Shown here: positions 8,801 to 17,660 of the stretch, piece by piece | Numbering within the stretch: position 1 is the stretch's first letter | Layout: every line of letters begins with the position of its first letter | Source: Herbaspirillum sp. YR522 | GTDB taxonomy: Bacteria; Pseudomonadota; Gammaproteobacteria; Burkholderiales; Burkholderiaceae_D | Assembly (NCBI RefSeq): GCF_000282575.1 | Contig: NZ_AKJA01000024.1 | Location: 1 to 64,000 of the forward strand | Reading direction: 5' to 3' | Length of the DNA: 64,000 nt | Notes under the pieces: model-generated | Databases searched by the model: none | Told to the model about the DNA's origin: nothing | Seen by the model: only the letters and a program-made list of their open reading frames with translations | Made by a program: the position numbers and the translations under genes

Positions 8801-9386
8801 CGACTTCGTGGCGCAGGTGAGGGCCGCCGAGACGGCCTTGGGCGAGGCCGGAAAAACGTTGAAGCTGACCCAGGCGGTGGCACTCTACCTGTACAAGCTG
8901 ATGGCCTACAAGGACGAATACGAAGTGGCACGGCTCTATACCGATGGCGCCTTCGGCGCCAAGATCGCGGCCATGTTCGAAGGCGATATCCGGATCAAGT
9001 TTCACCTGGCACCGCCATTGCTGGCCAAGCGCGACGCGCAGGGGCATCTGGTCAAGCGCCAGTATGGGCCGTGGATGATGCGCGCCTTCGGCGTGCTGGC
9101 GCGCTTGCGGTTCCTGCGTGGCAGCGTTTTCGATCCCTTCGGCCATACCGAGGAGCGACGCGAGGAGCGGGCCCTGATCGAGCACTATCGCACCACCATC
9201 TCGGCCCTGCTGGCCAAGCTGGACGCCGGCAACCTGGCGCAGGTGGTGGCGCTGGCGCGCATTCCCGAGGAAATCCGCGGCTACGGCCATGTGAAGCAGC
9301 GCCATCTGCTGGCTGCACGTCAAAAGGAGGCGGATTTGCTGGCCGCCATCGCACAGCCGGAGGATGGCGGCAAAAGGGCTGCCTGA
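5814..9386 (+). CDS. Indolepyruvate ferredoxin oxidoreductase, single-chain (alpha-beta-gamma fusion)
   Basis: A large thiamine-diphosphate and iron-sulfur enzyme that oxidatively decarboxylates aryl-pyruvates (indolepyruvate, phenylpyruvate) to aryl-acetyl-CoA, a step in aromatic amino acid catabolism. The N-terminal pyruvate-ferredoxin-like domain (GYRGSPLGSVD) is followed by the cluster and TPP region FCSGCPHNTSTRLP and GIGCHYMVTWMD, a cysteine-rich segment CEGCGDCSVQSNC...SCNKDFSCVTGFCPSF (about residues 660-710), and the gamma domain GIGGTGVITIGQILA. About 1190 residues is normal. ATG 5814 is preferred over GTG 5778 because of the upstream cggag and because homologues begin close to this point. 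Co-location with phhA suits a role in phenylalanine/tryptophan use. Confidence 0.9.
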   Translation: MNAPLPNGQRLLLDDVSLDDKYTLERGRVFMTGIQALVRLPILQRQYDQRAGLDTAGYITGYRGSPLGSVDQTAAKAARHLEAHQVRFHPGMNEDLAATAVWGTQQVNLFPGARHDGVFSLWYGKGPGVDRCGDVFKHANMAGTSRHGGVLVIAGDDHAAKSSTTAHQSEHILKACGMPVLYPATVQEYLDYGLHGWAMSRYTGLWVAMKCVTDLVESGMSVVLDPQRVQTLLPQDFELPPGGLNIRLPDSVLAQEARMNNYKWYAALAYARVNKLNQIIWDSPRARIGIVTAGKSYLDTRQALEDLGIDEQVAAEIGIRLYKIGMTWPLEAEGVRQFAQGLDEILVVEEKRQILEYQIKEELYNWRDDVRPRVVGKFDDTGEWSGSHREGHGNWLLPATYELNPAQIARAIAARISRYFAGHPVEQRVRARIAYLEAKEATLNISSQPDPQRDRIPHFCSGCPHNTSTRLPDGSRALAGIGCHYMVTWMDRESSVFTHMGGEGVTWVGQSPFTSEQHVFANLGDGTYFHSGLLAIRASVAAKVNITYKVLFNDAVAMTGGQEFDGPLDVAMISRQLAAENVRPIIVVTDEPDKYAADTRWADGITIRHRSELDAVQRELREVSGVSAMIYDQTCASEKRRRRKRNAYPDPAKRAVINEAVCEGCGDCSVQSNCLSVEPLDTELGRKRQINQSSCNKDFSCVTGFCPSFVTVEGGRLKRPARAAGEAGADTTALPHPPLAPLAAPYGIVVTGIGGTGVITIGQILAMAAHLEGRACSVLDMSGLAQKGGPVTSHVRLADHGEQLHSTRVGTGAADLVIGCDVIVTANRDALSRMGEGRTRAAVNSTQTPTAAFVRNPDWQFPQASAEGRIAEACGRDNLDLIDAGHIATALLGDAIATNMFMLGYAWQKGWVPLSEAALLRAIELNAQQVELNRQAFAWGRLGAHDMAGVLARAGRNGTRAQVIEFKRTPSVDELTARRVALLSAYQDAAYARRYSDFVAQVRAAETALGEAGKTLKLTQAVALYLYKLMAYKDEYEVARLYTDGAFGAKIAAMFEGDIRIKFHLAPPLLAKRDAQGHLVKRQYGPWMMRAFGVLARLRFLRGSVFDPFGHTEERREERALIEHYRTTISALLAKLDAGNLAQVVALARIPEEIRGYGHVKQRHLLAARQKEADLLAAIAQPEDGGKRAA

Positions 9387-9412
9387 GGGCACGTAAGGCC
9401 CGGGTTATCGCT

Positions 9413-9436
9413 GGCGGCTAGGCGGCTAGGCGGCTT
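9413..9436. repeat. Three tandem 8-bp units between convergent genes
   Basis: ggcggcta, ggcggcta, ggcggctt occur head to tail in the 55-bp space between the convergent ends of the oxidoreductase and prmC genes. Likely a slippage product; no function is implied. Confidence 0.7.
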
Positions 9437-9441
9437 GCGTG

Positions 9442-10299
9442 TCAGTCGTGGCCGGCGTTACCTGGTTGGCGTGACAGCCGGCCGCCGCTGACCCGTTCTA
9501 TCCCCGCCAGGTCGCGCCAGCTCTGCACCTCGCAAAAGCCGGACCGATCCAGGAGCGCACGCACGGCCGCAGCCTGGTCGTAGCCGTGTTCCATCAGCAG
9601 CCAGCCATCCTGGACGAGGTGTTGGGCGGCGCCGCCGACGATGGCGCGCAGGTCCGACAGGCCATCGCCATGATCGGTGAGGGCATCGATCGGCTCGAAG
9701 CGCAGGTCGCCTTGCGACAGGTGCGGATCGCCATCGACAATGTAGGGAGGATTGGAAGCGATGAGGTCGAAGCGTGCGCCCTGCAGTTCGTCGTACCAGT
9801 GGCTCAGGCGAAAATCGACGCGCACGCCGTTGGCCGACGCATTGCCGCGCGCGATCTCCAGTGCCGCGGCGCTGGCGTCGAGCGCGGTGACCACCGCATC
9901 CGGGCGGGCGTGGGCCACCGCCACGGCGATGGCACCCGAGCCGGTGCCCATGTCGAGCAGGCGGGCGCCGCATGGCAAGCGTTCCAGCGACAGCTCGACC
10001 AGCAGCTCGGTGTCGGGGCGGGGAATCAACACATCGGGCGTGACCCGAAACGCAAGGCCGAAGAACTCGCGCGCACCGACGATGTAGGCGATCGGCTCGC
10101 CCCCCAGGCGACGCTCGAACAGGGCCGCCAGCGCTTCGGCTTCGTCCACCGCCAGCTGGCGCTCGGACTGGGTGATCAATTGCACCCGCGTCAGGCGCAG
10201 GGCGTGGCACAGCAGGATACGGTTTTCCAGCGCATCCAGCGGCCCCGTCTTCAATACGCTGGCCAGGGTGCAGCCGACCCAGGGCGATACCGGTTCCAT
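9442..10299 (-). CDS. prmC: Peptide chain release factor N5-glutamine methyltransferase
   Basis: Transfers a methyl group from S-adenosylmethionine to the glutamine of the GGQ motif of release factors, which is needed for efficient termination. The SAM-binding motif LLDMGTGSGAIAVAVA and the substrate-binding NPPY (in LIASNPPYIVDGD) are both present, as is the N-terminal helical domain with EFFGLAFRVTPDVLIPRPDTE. 285 residues is normal. It lies downstream of prfA, whose product is its substrate; dsbB intervenes and is separated from it by one base, suggesting co-transcription. Confidence 0.95.
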   Translation of the reverse strand: MEPVSPWVGCTLASVLKTGPLDALENRILLCHALRLTRVQLITQSERQLAVDEAEALAALFERRLGGEPIAYIVGAREFFGLAFRVTPDVLIPRPDTELLVELSLERLPCGARLLDMGTGSGAIAVAVAHARPDAVVTALDASAAALEIARGNASANGVRVDFRLSHWYDELQGARFDLIASNPPYIVDGDPHLSQGDLRFEPIDALTDHGDGLSDLRAIVGGAAQHLVQDGWLLMEHGYDQAAAVRALLDRSGFCEVQSWRDLAGIERVSGGRLSRQPGNAGHD

Positions 10300-10300
10300 G

Positions 10301-10777
10301 TCAGCGCCGTTGCAAGGCCAGGCGCGCCAGCACCAGGCCCAGGATCACGAACCAGATCAGCGCCCAGGTCGGAATCTGCAAGCCCAATACCGGCGGCCAT
10401 GGCGCCGAGCAGAAGCCGTCGGCCGAGAACATCTGCGGAAACAGCTTGGCCGGCAGGATCTGGTTCAACGACGTCTCCAACGGATCGACCCCGCACGACA
10501 CGCCGGGATGGGCCTTGACCCACAGGTGCCAGCCGGCCGTGCCGGCGCCGCCGATGGCCGCCAGCAGGCCCAGGCCGGCACCGGCACGACGGGCACCGGG
10601 TGGCATGAAATACGCCAGCAGGCTGAACACGGCGACCAGCACGAACAGGTAGCGCTGGATCACGCACAGCGGGCAGGGCTGCATCTCTTCGACGATCTGC
10701 AGGTACATGGCAAAGCCGAGCAGCGCGATCGAAACCAGCGCCACCAGCAGATACAGGGGGGATTTGGATGTCTTCAT
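10301..10777 (-). CDS. dsbB: Disulfide bond formation protein B
   Basis: Inner-membrane quinone reductase that reoxidises periplasmic DsbA. Four hydrophobic segments are visible, with the first redox pair in EMQPCPLCVIQ (C-x-x-C in the first periplasmic loop) and the second pair in the later loop (SCGVDP ... DGFCSAPWP). 158 residues is the usual size. It sits between prfA and prmC, an insertion into an otherwise common translation-termination pair; its stop is one base from the prmC start. Confidence 0.92.
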   Translation of the reverse strand: MKTSKSPLYLLVALVSIALLGFAMYLQIVEEMQPCPLCVIQRYLFVLVAVFSLLAYFMPPGARRAGAGLGLLAAIGGAGTAGWHLWVKAHPGVSCGVDPLETSLNQILPAKLFPQMFSADGFCSAPWPPVLGLQIPTWALIWFVILGLVLARLALQRR

Positions 10778-10931
10778 GATGTTGTTCGCTTTATGCTGAA
10801 AAGCATGCGCCTGCCGGCCATGCCGAAAGCTGGATTGTAGTGGAGAGCCCGATGGTCATGCGCGTCGCCACCCCAATGGCGACTTGTTTGATGCAAGCGT
10901 CTTGGAAACCGGCATCGGGGTTTGGTTCCGC

Positions 10932-12011
10932 TCAGTCGTCGCCCAGCTGCGCCAGCAGCTCGGCCTGGTGTTCGGTGATGAGCGCCGCGGTCAGTTCGTC
11001 GAGATCGCCGTCCATGATGAAATCAAGCTTGTAGAGCGTCAGGTTGATGCGATGGTCGGTCATGCGCCCCTGCGGGAAGTTGTAGGTGCGGATCCGTTCG
11101 CTGCGGTCGCCCGAACCGATCAGCGACTTGCGGGTAGCGGCCTCTTTCGATTGCTGTTGGCGCAACTGCACGTCCTTGATGCGCGCGGCCAGCACCTTCA
11201 TCGCCTGCGCCTTGTTCTTGTGCTGGCTGCGGTCGTCCTGGCATTCCACCACGATGCCGGTCGGCAGGTGGGTGATGCGCACGGCCGAATCGGTCTTGTT
11301 GATGTGCTGGCCGCCGGCGCCCGAGGCGCGATAGGTATCGATGCGCAGGTCGGCCGGATTGATGTCGACGTCCTCGACCTCGTCGGCTTCGGGCATCACG
11401 GCCACGGTGCAGGCCGAGGTGTGGATGCGGCCCTGGGTCTCGGTGGCGGGCACGCGCTGGACGCGATGGCCGCCAGACTCGAACTTGAGCCGCGAATAGG
11501 CACCCAGGCCGGCGATACGGGCAATCACTTCCTTGTAGCCGCCCAGCTCGGACTCGGACGCCGAGACGATCTCGACCTGCCAGCGCATGCGCTCGGCATA
11601 GCGGGTGTACATGCGCAGCAGGTCGCCGGCGAACAGGGCCGATTCGTCGCCACCGGTACCGGCCCGGATTTCGAGGAAGATGTTGCGCTCGTCGTTGGGA
11701 TCCTTCGGCAGCAGCATCTTCTGCAGGTCGCCCTCGAGCGCCGCCATGCGCGCCCGGGCAGCGTCGATCTCGTCCTGGGCGAAGTCCTTCATGTCGGGGT
11801 CCGACAGCAGTTCCTGGGCGGTGCCGATGTCGGCGCCGGCTTGCACGTAGTCGTGATAGAGGGCCACCAGCGGACCCAGCTCGGCGTGCTCGCGGGTCAT
11901 CTTGCGATAGACGTCCATGCTGGCGGTGGCGTCTTCCTGGGCCAACAGGCTGTTGAGCTCTTCGAGCCGCTCGGAGAGCTGGTCGAGTTTGGCGAGCATC
12001 GATGGTTTCAT
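10932..12011 (-). CDS. prfA: Peptide chain release factor 1
   Basis: Recognises UAA and UAG stop codons and triggers peptide release on the ribosome. The catalytic GGQ (residues 233-235, in [17 protein letters not shown]) and the codon-recognising PAT tripeptide (in [13 protein letters not shown]) are intact; 359 residues is normal. It follows hemA, the common arrangement in proteobacteria. Worth noting that RF1 is the factor that would act at the amber codon inside pelB in this window; nothing in its sequence looks impaired. Confidence 0.97.
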   Translation of the reverse strand: MKPSMLAKLDQLSERLEELNSLLAQEDATASMDVYRKMTREHAELGPLVALYHDYVQAGADIGTAQELLSDPDMKDFAQDEIDAARARMAALEGDLQKMLLPKDPNDERNIFLEIRAGTGGDESALFAGDLLRMYTRYAERMRWQVEIVSASESELGGYKEVIARIAGLGAYSRLKFESGGHRVQRVPATETQGRIHTSACTVAVMPEADEVEDVDINPADLRIDTYRASGAGGQHINKTDSAVRITHLPTGIVVECQDDRSQHKNKAQAMKVLAARIKDVQLRQQQSKEAATRKSLIGSGDRSERIRTYNFPQGRMTDHRINLTLYKLDFIMDGDLDELTAALITEHQAELLAQLGDD

Positions 12012-12102
12012 GGGCTAGGGACAGTAGGAGAATGAGCGCCGCGCCGGGGCGCAGGCGGGCAGGGCGCGCGGCGAGGAGCACGCGATCGGGGCAAGGGGGG
12101 CG

Positions 12103-13395
12103 CTAACGCTTGGTGCGGAACAACTGCGGCAGCAACGACACCAGTTGCGTGCGCTGTTCGCCTTGGGCGTGATGCAGGGCCTGTTGCGGGCCGTGCAGGA
12201 ACTTGGCGGTGAGGCCCCTGGACAGGGCTTCGAGCACGGCGTCGATATCGTCGCCGCGCGCCAGCAGCTTGCGGGCGCGTTCCAGTTCGGCCAGGCGCAG
12301 GGTCTCACCGGTTTCATGCAGGTCCTGGATCAGCGGCACCATGGCGCGGGTATCGATCCAGTGCATGAAGGACTGCACCCGGTTTTCGATGATGGCCTCG
12401 GCCTGGGCCACGGCCGCCTGGCGGTTCTCGACACCGCTTTGCACCACGGTGGCGAGGTCATCGACCGTATAGAGGAAAACGTCGTCCAGGCGGGCGACTT
12501 CGGATTCGATGTCGCGTGGCACGGCCAGGTCGACCATGAAGATAGGCTTGTGGCGGCGCGCCTTGACGGCCCGCTCGACCAGCCCCAGGCCGATGATCGG
12601 CAGCGACGAGGCAGTGCACGAGACGACGATGTCGAAGCGGGATAGCTGCGCCGGCAGGTCGGCCAGCCGGATGGCGCTGCCGTTGAAGCGATGCGCCAGC
12701 GACTCGCCGCGCTCCATGGTGCGGTTGGCCACCGTCAATGTCTTCGGGTTCTGCGCCGCGAAGTGGGTGGCGCACAGCTCGATCATCTCGCCGGCACCGA
12801 TGAACAGTACGTTCTGGCCCGACACCGAATCGAAGATGCGTTGCGACAGGCGCACCGCAGCGGCCGCCATCGATACGCTATGCGCGCCGATCTCGGTGGT
12901 GGTGCGCACTTCCTTGGCCACCGCGAAGGTGCGCTGGAACAACTGGTGCAGGTAGGTACCCAGGCCGCCGGCGGCATCGGCCTGGCGTACGGCGTCCTTC
13001 ATCTGGCCCAGGATCTGCGGCTCGCCCAGCACCATCGAATCGAGCCCGGAGGCGACCCGGAAGGCGTGGCGCACGGCATTGTCCTGCGGCAGGGCGTACA
13101 GGAAAGGGCGCAGGTCGGCGTAGGCAATGCCATGATAGTCGGCCAGGAACTGGGCCGTGCGGTCGATCGCGAAGTCGACCCCGTCGGCACCGGCGGCGGC
13201 AGCGGCATACAGTTCGGTGCGATTGCAGGTCGACAGGATCGCCGCTTCGCCGGCCGAGACGATACGGTCGTGACCGCCAAACCACGCGCGCGCCGCTGCC
13301 ACCGCCTGACCGATCTGGTCTGCGGGGAATGCCACTTTTTCGCGCAATGACACCGGCGCGGTAGTGTGGTTGAGTCCGACAGCGAGCAAATGCAT
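12103..13395 (-). CDS. hemA: Glutamyl-tRNA reductase
   Basis: First committed enzyme of tetrapyrrole synthesis by the C5 pathway: reduces glutamyl-tRNA(Glu) with NADPH to glutamate-1-semialdehyde. The N-terminal signature [19 protein letters not shown] and the nucleophilic cysteine (Cys57, in [13 protein letters not shown]) are present, followed by the NADPH domain ([12 protein letters not shown]) and the dimerisation helices at the C-terminus. 430 residues is usual. It begins the minus-strand run hemA-prfA-dsbB-prmC; the 195-bp space upstream presumably has its promoter. Confidence 0.96.
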   Translation of the reverse strand: MHLLAVGLNHTTAPVSLREKVAFPADQIGQAVAAARAWFGGHDRIVSAGEAAILSTCNRTELYAAAAAGADGVDFAIDRTAQFLADYHGIAYADLRPFLYALPQDNAVRHAFRVASGLDSMVLGEPQILGQMKDAVRQADAAGGLGTYLHQLFQRTFAVAKEVRTTTEIGAHSVSMAAAAVRLSQRIFDSVSGQNVLFIGAGEMIELCATHFAAQNPKTLTVANRTMERGESLAHRFNGSAIRLADLPAQLSRFDIVVSCTASSLPIIGLGLVERAVKARRHKPIFMVDLAVPRDIESEVARLDDVFLYTVDDLATVVQSGVENRQAAVAQAEAIIENRVQSFMHWIDTRAMVPLIQDLHETGETLRLAELERARKLLARGDDIDAVLEALSRGLTAKFLHGPQQALHHAQGEQRTQLVSLLPQLFRTKR

Positions 13396-13590
13396 GGAAT
13401 GACGCGGCGAGGGGCCGATGAGCTTGTATCGATGGCCTGGATCGGCCTTTTAAGACAGCGCAATTATACCCGCTGCGCAACTGGCCGTTGGCCGGCCCCC
13501 CGTTTTACCCCGCCGGGCGTGACCTGGATCAGTGTTTTGACTGCCTCGCGGGGCGCTGGCGCAACAGTTTGCCCCGCGGCAACCCGGCCG

Positions 13591-14295
13591 TCAGGCTGAC
13601 GACGCTGCCTGGGCCGCCTGGTCCAGCCGTTCCAGCTGGTAGCCATAGCCATACACGGTGGCCAGCCGGTAGCCGTGCTGCGGCGTGAGGGCCAGCTTGT
13701 TGCGCACGCGCGAGACATGGGTATCGATGGTGCGGGTGGGCAGTTCGGGTTCGGGACCCCATACGCGCTCCTGGATGAAGGCGCGCGACAGCGGTCGTCC
13801 CAGGTTCTGCAGCAGCAGCATGGCCAGTTCCGCCTCCTTGCGTGTGAGCGTGGCCTGCAGTGTCGGCGTGCCAGGGCGGCTGACCTGCAGTCGTTGCAGG
13901 TCGAAGCTGAATTCGGCCAGTTGCAGTGTGTTCGGCATGCCAGGATCGGGATCGCTGGCCTGCAACAGCAGGCCCAGGCGCAATGCCAGTTCGCTGCGGC
14001 GGATCGGTTCCAGCACCAGGTCGTCGGCGCCCGCAGCGCGCAATGCGTGCAGCAGTGCGCCATCGTCGCCGGTGGCCAGGATCAGGAAGGCGGGCAGGCC
14101 GTGGCGCACCAGTTCGACTACCGCGGCCGGGTCGTGTCGCACGCAATCGAGGTCGACCAGCATCACGGCGACATCGGCGCCGGCCTGGGCCGCCGCATCG
14201 CAGCTGTCGCACACCACGCAGGCGCGCGCGGCTGCCAGCTGCCGCAGCAGGGCGATGGGCTCGGGCCGGCGCGACAGGATGCCGATCTTCTTCAT
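13591..14295 (-). CDS. OmpR-type transcription factor with degenerate receiver domain
   Basis: The C-terminal half is a clear OmpR/PhoB winged helix (LTRKEAELAMLLLQNLGRPLSR ending in DTHVSRVRNKL and GYRLATVYGYGYQLE). The N-terminal half has the length and pattern of a receiver but lacks key residues: the acidic pair expected after the first strand is replaced by SRRPE (residues 8-12), and the conserved lysine of the K-P pair is a glutamate (LVLEPIRRSEL). Asp48 or Asp50 could occupy the phosphoacceptor position. It is 30 bases downstream of minE on the same strand and no histidine kinase is adjacent, so phosphorylation-independent control is likely. Targets unknown. Confidence 0.8.
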   Translation of the reverse strand: MKKIGILSRRPEPIALLRQLAAARACVVCDSCDAAAQAGADVAVMLVDLDCVRHDPAAVVELVRHGLPAFLILATGDDGALLHALRAAGADDLVLEPIRRSELALRLGLLLQASDPDPGMPNTLQLAEFSFDLQRLQVSRPGTPTLQATLTRKEAELAMLLLQNLGRPLSRAFIQERVWGPEPELPTRTIDTHVSRVRNKLALTPQHGYRLATVYGYGYQLERLDQAAQAASSA

Positions 14296-14325
14296 CGCAA
14301 TCTGCGCCCGCGAGGACGCATCACG

Positions 14326-14595
14326 TCAGGCGGGGGGCGTTTCGGCGTCAGGCAACACCACGTTCACGTCGAGCACTTCCAGGTTGCCCTGGCGGTCCAG
14401 CGAGATCTTGATGTCGTCGGCGTTGACCTTGGTGTACTTGGAGATGACCTCGATCAGTTCCTTGTGCAGCGCCGGCAGGAAGTCGGGACCCTGGCGGCCG
14501 TTGGAGCGTTCACGCGCGATGATGATCTGCAGCCGCTCTTTCGCCGCTACCGCGCTCTTGGGCTTGGTCGGAAACAGGAATGAAAGCAGCGACAT
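14326..14595 (-). CDS. minE: Cell division topological specificity factor MinE
   Basis: Stimulates MinD ATPase and drives Min oscillation so that division occurs at midcell. The N-terminal segment [16 protein letters not shown] is the membrane-targeting part, followed by the MinD-interacting helix ([14 protein letters not shown]) and the dimeric C-terminal beta domain with [23 protein letters not shown]. 89 residues is normal. One base separates it from minD. Confidence 0.95.
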   Translation of the reverse strand: MSLLSFLFPTKPKSAVAAKERLQIIIARERSNGRQGPDFLPALHKELIEVISKYTKVNADDIKISLDRQGNLEVLDVNVVLPDAETPPA

Positions 14596-14596
14596 G

Positions 14597-15412
14597 TCAC
14601 TTACCTCCGAAGATACGCTGCAGCAGGCCCGGCTTTTCGTAGTTGGTGAAACGCATCTCGACGGTTTCGCCGAGGAAGCGCGACACCAGGTCCTGGTAGG
14701 CCTGTGCGACGTCGCTATCCTTCAGGTGGATGGCCGGGCTGCCCTGGTTGGACGCCGCCAGCACCGATTCGGACTCGGGAATGATACCGATGAGCGGAAT
14801 GCGCAGGATCTCCTGGACGTCGGTAAACGACAGCATTTCGCCGCTTTCGACGCGCTTGGGCGAATAACGGGTGATCAGCAGGTGTTCCTTGACCGGTTCG
14901 CCGCCGGCCGAGGCGCGGCGCGACTTGGCCTGGATGATGCCCAGGATGCGGTCGGAGTCGCGCACCGACGACACTTCGGGGTTGGTCACCACGATGGCCT
15001 CGTCGGCGAAGGTCAGCGCCATCACGGCGCCATGCTCGATACCGGCCGGCGAATCGCAGACGATGTATTCGAAATCCATCTTCGAAAGGTCGTCGAGCAC
15101 GCGCTCGACGCCTTCCTCGGACAGCGCGTCCTTGTCGCGGGTCTGGGAGGCCGGCAGGATGAACAGGTTGTCGCAGTGCTTGTCCTTGATCAGGGCCTGG
15201 TTCAGCGTGGCCTCCTTGTTGATGACATTGATCAGGTCGTACACCACGCGGCGTTCGCAACCCATGATCAGGTCCAGGTTGCGCAGGCCGACGTCGAAGT
15301 CGATCACGGCCGTCTTGTGACCGCGCATGGCCAGGCCCGATGCGAAACTGGCGCTCGACGTCGTTTTGCCGACGCCGCCCTTACCGGATGTCACGACGAT
15401 GATTTTTGCCAC
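14597..15412 (-). CDS. minD: Septum site-determining ATPase MinD
   Basis: Membrane-associated ParA-family ATPase that recruits MinC to the poles. The deviant Walker [16 protein letters not shown], lies at residues about 8-22, with switch motifs [10 protein letters not shown] and CDSPAGIE, and a C-terminal amphipathic helix ([14 protein letters not shown]) for membrane binding. 271 residues is normal. It lies between minC (81 bases upstream) and minE (one base downstream). Confidence 0.97.
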   Translation of the reverse strand: MAKIIVVTSGKGGVGKTTSSASFASGLAMRGHKTAVIDFDVGLRNLDLIMGCERRVVYDLINVINKEATLNQALIKDKHCDNLFILPASQTRDKDALSEEGVERVLDDLSKMDFEYIVCDSPAGIEHGAVMALTFADEAIVVTNPEVSSVRDSDRILGIIQAKSRRASAGGEPVKEHLLITRYSPKRVESGEMLSFTDVQEILRIPLIGIIPESESVLAASNQGSPAIHLKDSDVAQAYQDLVSRFLGETVEMRFTNYEKPGLLQRIFGGK

Positions 15413-15493
15413 AAAACACTCCTTGATAAAAGACAGATGCGCCAGACGCCGACGCGATATTTGAATAGTTGTCAGATCCGTGCCGCCGCCGGC

Positions 15494-16273
15494 CTAGGCC
15501 ACCGGCATGGGCAGCACGTCGATGCGTTCGCCGTCGAGCCGTACCTGCACCTGCTTTCCCTTGAGTTCGGCCGGATGGCCGTTTTCAAAGGTTCGATAGA
15601 CTCCAGCGATCGAAACCAGTTCCGCCTCCAGCGACTGCGCGAAGATGCGCGCGGTGGTGTCGCCCGAGGCGCCGGCCAAGGCCCGCCCGCGCAGCGGCGC
15701 GTAGACGTGGATGCAGCCGTCGGCGATGATCTCGGCGCCGTTGTTGACCGCCGCCATGATGACCAGGTCGGCGCCACGCGCATAGATGCGCTGGCCGGCG
15801 CGCACCGGCGTATCGATGATCATGGTGGACGCCGCCGGCGCGCTCGGCTGCTGCGCCGGCTGGGCCACCGGCGCCGGGGTTGCCACCGGGGCCGGTTCCG
15901 GCGCCACCGGTGCGGGCGCGGCGTCCTGGGCACGGGCGTTGCTGGCGCCGGCGCCGGCCGGGTTGTCGATCGCCAGGCCATGCGCCACGATGGCCTGCTG
16001 CAAGTCTTGCGGCGCGTGGCGCACCGCCACGGTATTGAGTCGGAATCGCTTGAACAGCGTCACCAGCGCGGTCCAGTCGATGCCGGCCAGCGCCTCGCCC
16101 GGCAGGTTGCCGACATCGAGCACCGCAAATTCGTCTTCGAAGAAGTCGGATACGCCGCCGGTCATCTCCTTGAGCGCCTGCTCCAGCACCGTCGGATCGG
16201 TCTCGTGAAGAATTGCCGAAATGGCAACTACGGTGGAGATCTTGATATCGATGGGTTTGCGGTTTTTTTGCAT
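15494..16273 (-). CDS. minC: Septum site-determining protein MinC
   Basis: Inhibitor of FtsZ ring assembly, delivered to the membrane by MinD. The N-terminal FtsZ-binding domain (residues about 1-105) and the C-terminal beta-helix domain ([31 protein letters not shown]) are joined by an Ala/Pro/Val-rich linker of some 45 residues with repeated PVA and PAP units, longer than the short linker of the E. coli protein. First gene of minCDE. Confidence 0.93.
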   Translation of the reverse strand: MQKNRKPIDIKISTVVAISAILHETDPTVLEQALKEMTGGVSDFFEDEFAVLDVGNLPGEALAGIDWTALVTLFKRFRLNTVAVRHAPQDLQQAIVAHGLAIDNPAGAGASNARAQDAAPAPVAPEPAPVATPAPVAQPAQQPSAPAASTMIIDTPVRAGQRIYARGADLVIMAAVNNGAEIIADGCIHVYAPLRGRALAGASGDTTARIFAQSLEAELVSIAGVYRTFENGHPAELKGKQVQVRLDGERIDVLPMPVA

Positions 16274-16401
16274 GGATCCTGGGGCGTGGAACGGCGAATG
16301 CGCGGGCCGGTCGACCGCGCGTAAATATTTGGCGTGAATTATACAGCCAGCTTAGCCGCCGATAGCGGCGTGCCGGGGCTTTTCGGCGCGCCGCAATGAA
16401 A

Positions 16402-16434
16402 ACGGCCGGGGCGTCTGGCGACGCGCCCGGCCGT
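16402..16434 (-). terminator. Intrinsic terminator after the BMP-family gene
   Basis: GC-rich stem with arms acggccggggcgt and acgcgcccggccgt (one bulge) and a six-base loop; on the minus strand it is followed by GTTTTCATT. It lies 33 bases beyond the stop of the BMP lipoprotein gene and separates the transporter operon from minC. Confidence 0.7.
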
Positions 16435-16466
16435 GGCCGCAGCAGTGCTGCCGGGTCCGCAAGCGA

Positions 16467-17606
16467 TCAGCCAGGCACCTTTCCGTCCACGCCCTCGACA
16501 TAGAACTTCACGCCATGCAGGAAGGCGTCGTCGGCCACCGCATCCTTGGCCAGCACTTCTTTTCCGGTGTTGTCCTTGATCGGACCTTTCCAGATCGGCG
16601 CGCTGCCATCGACGATGCCCTTTTTGCGCTCGTCCAGCAGGCTCTTGACGTCGGCCGGCAGGTCGGCGTTGTAGGCGCCGAGGTCGATGCCGCCTTCCTT
16701 CAGGCCGAGCCAGGTGGTGCCGGTCTTCCAGGTGCCATCCAGCGCCGCCTGCACGCGGGCGTTGTAGTAGACGCTCCAGTTGATGATCGAAGCCGCCAGG
16801 TGGGCCTTGGGGCCGAAGCTGGTCATGTCGCTGTCCCAACCGAAGGCGTACACGCCTTTTTCCTGTGCGGTCTGCACGACGGCTGCCGAATCGGTATTTT
16901 GCATCAGCACGTCCACGCCCTGGCCGATCAGGGTGGTGGCGGCTTCGCGCTCCTTGCCCGGGTCGAACCACTTGTTGACCCACACCACGGCGGTGGTGGC
17001 CTTGGCGTTGACCGAGCGCGCGCCCATGGTGAAGGAATCGATATTGCGGATCACTTCCGGGATCGGCACCGAGGCCACCACGCCCAGCTTGCCGGACTTG
17101 CTGAGCTTGCCGGCGGCCACGCCTGCCAGGTAGGCACCTTCATAGGTGCGCACGTCGTACTGGGCCAGGTTGTCGGCGGTCTTGAAGCCGGTGGCGTGTT
17201 CGAACTTGACGTCGGGGAAGTCCTTGGCGACCTTGAGCATGGCTTCCATGTAGCCGAAGGTGGTGCCGAAGATCAGCTTGTTGCCGTCGGTGGCCAGTTG
17301 GCGGATCACGCGTTCGGCGTCGGCCGCCGATTCGGGCACGTTTTCCACGAAGCTGGTCTTTACCTTGTCGCCGAACCTGGCCTCGACCGCACGGCGGCCG
17401 GTGTCGTGGGCGAAGGTCCAGCCGGCATCGCCGACCGGCCCGACATAGACGAAGGCCACCCGCAGCGGAGCGGCGGCGGTGGCGGCCGCCGTCGGCGCCG
17501 CGGCCGGTGCGGCAGCGGCCGGCTCGTCCTTCTTGCCGCAGGCGATCAGGCTGGCTGCGGCCAGGGTGGCGAGCATCGCCAGCGAGGCTCTGCGTGAAAT
17601 AGTCAT
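16467..17606 (-). CDS. BMP family nucleoside ABC transporter substrate-binding lipoprotein
   Basis: Lipoprotein signal peptide with lipobox SLIAC, then an Ala/Pro-rich linker and a PnrA/Med (BMP, PF02608) domain: RVAFVYVGPVGDAGWTFAHDTGR near the start and EGAYLAGVAAGKLSKSGKLGVV in the middle. Family members bind purine nucleosides in the periplasm and deliver them to an ABC importer, here encoded immediately upstream on the same strand. 379 residues. The nearby adenosine deaminase and urate pathway genes support a purine substrate, although BMP proteins with other ligands exist. Confidence 0.88.
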   Translation of the reverse strand: MTISRRASLAMLATLAAASLIACGKKDEPAAAAPAAAPTAAATAAAPLRVAFVYVGPVGDAGWTFAHDTGRRAVEARFGDKVKTSFVENVPESAADAERVIRQLATDGNKLIFGTTFGYMEAMLKVAKDFPDVKFEHATGFKTADNLAQYDVRTYEGAYLAGVAAGKLSKSGKLGVVASVPIPEVIRNIDSFTMGARSVNAKATTAVVWVNKWFDPGKEREAATTLIGQGVDVLMQNTDSAAVVQTAQEKGVYAFGWDSDMTSFGPKAHLAASIINWSVYYNARVQAALDGTWKTGTTWLGLKEGGIDLGAYNADLPADVKSLLDERKKGIVDGSAPIWKGPIKDNTGKEVLAKDAVADDAFLHGVKFYVEGVDGKVPG

Positions 17607-17660
17607 GGTGTTCTCCCTCGGGTCAGTGGTTGGGTTGGCTTGCGACGTTAAAAGAATGGC

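Noticed and set aside
13685-16324. 879-codon open frame on the plus strand across minCDE
   Set aside because: Antisense shadow of the regulator and min genes, which are unmistakable on the minus strand.
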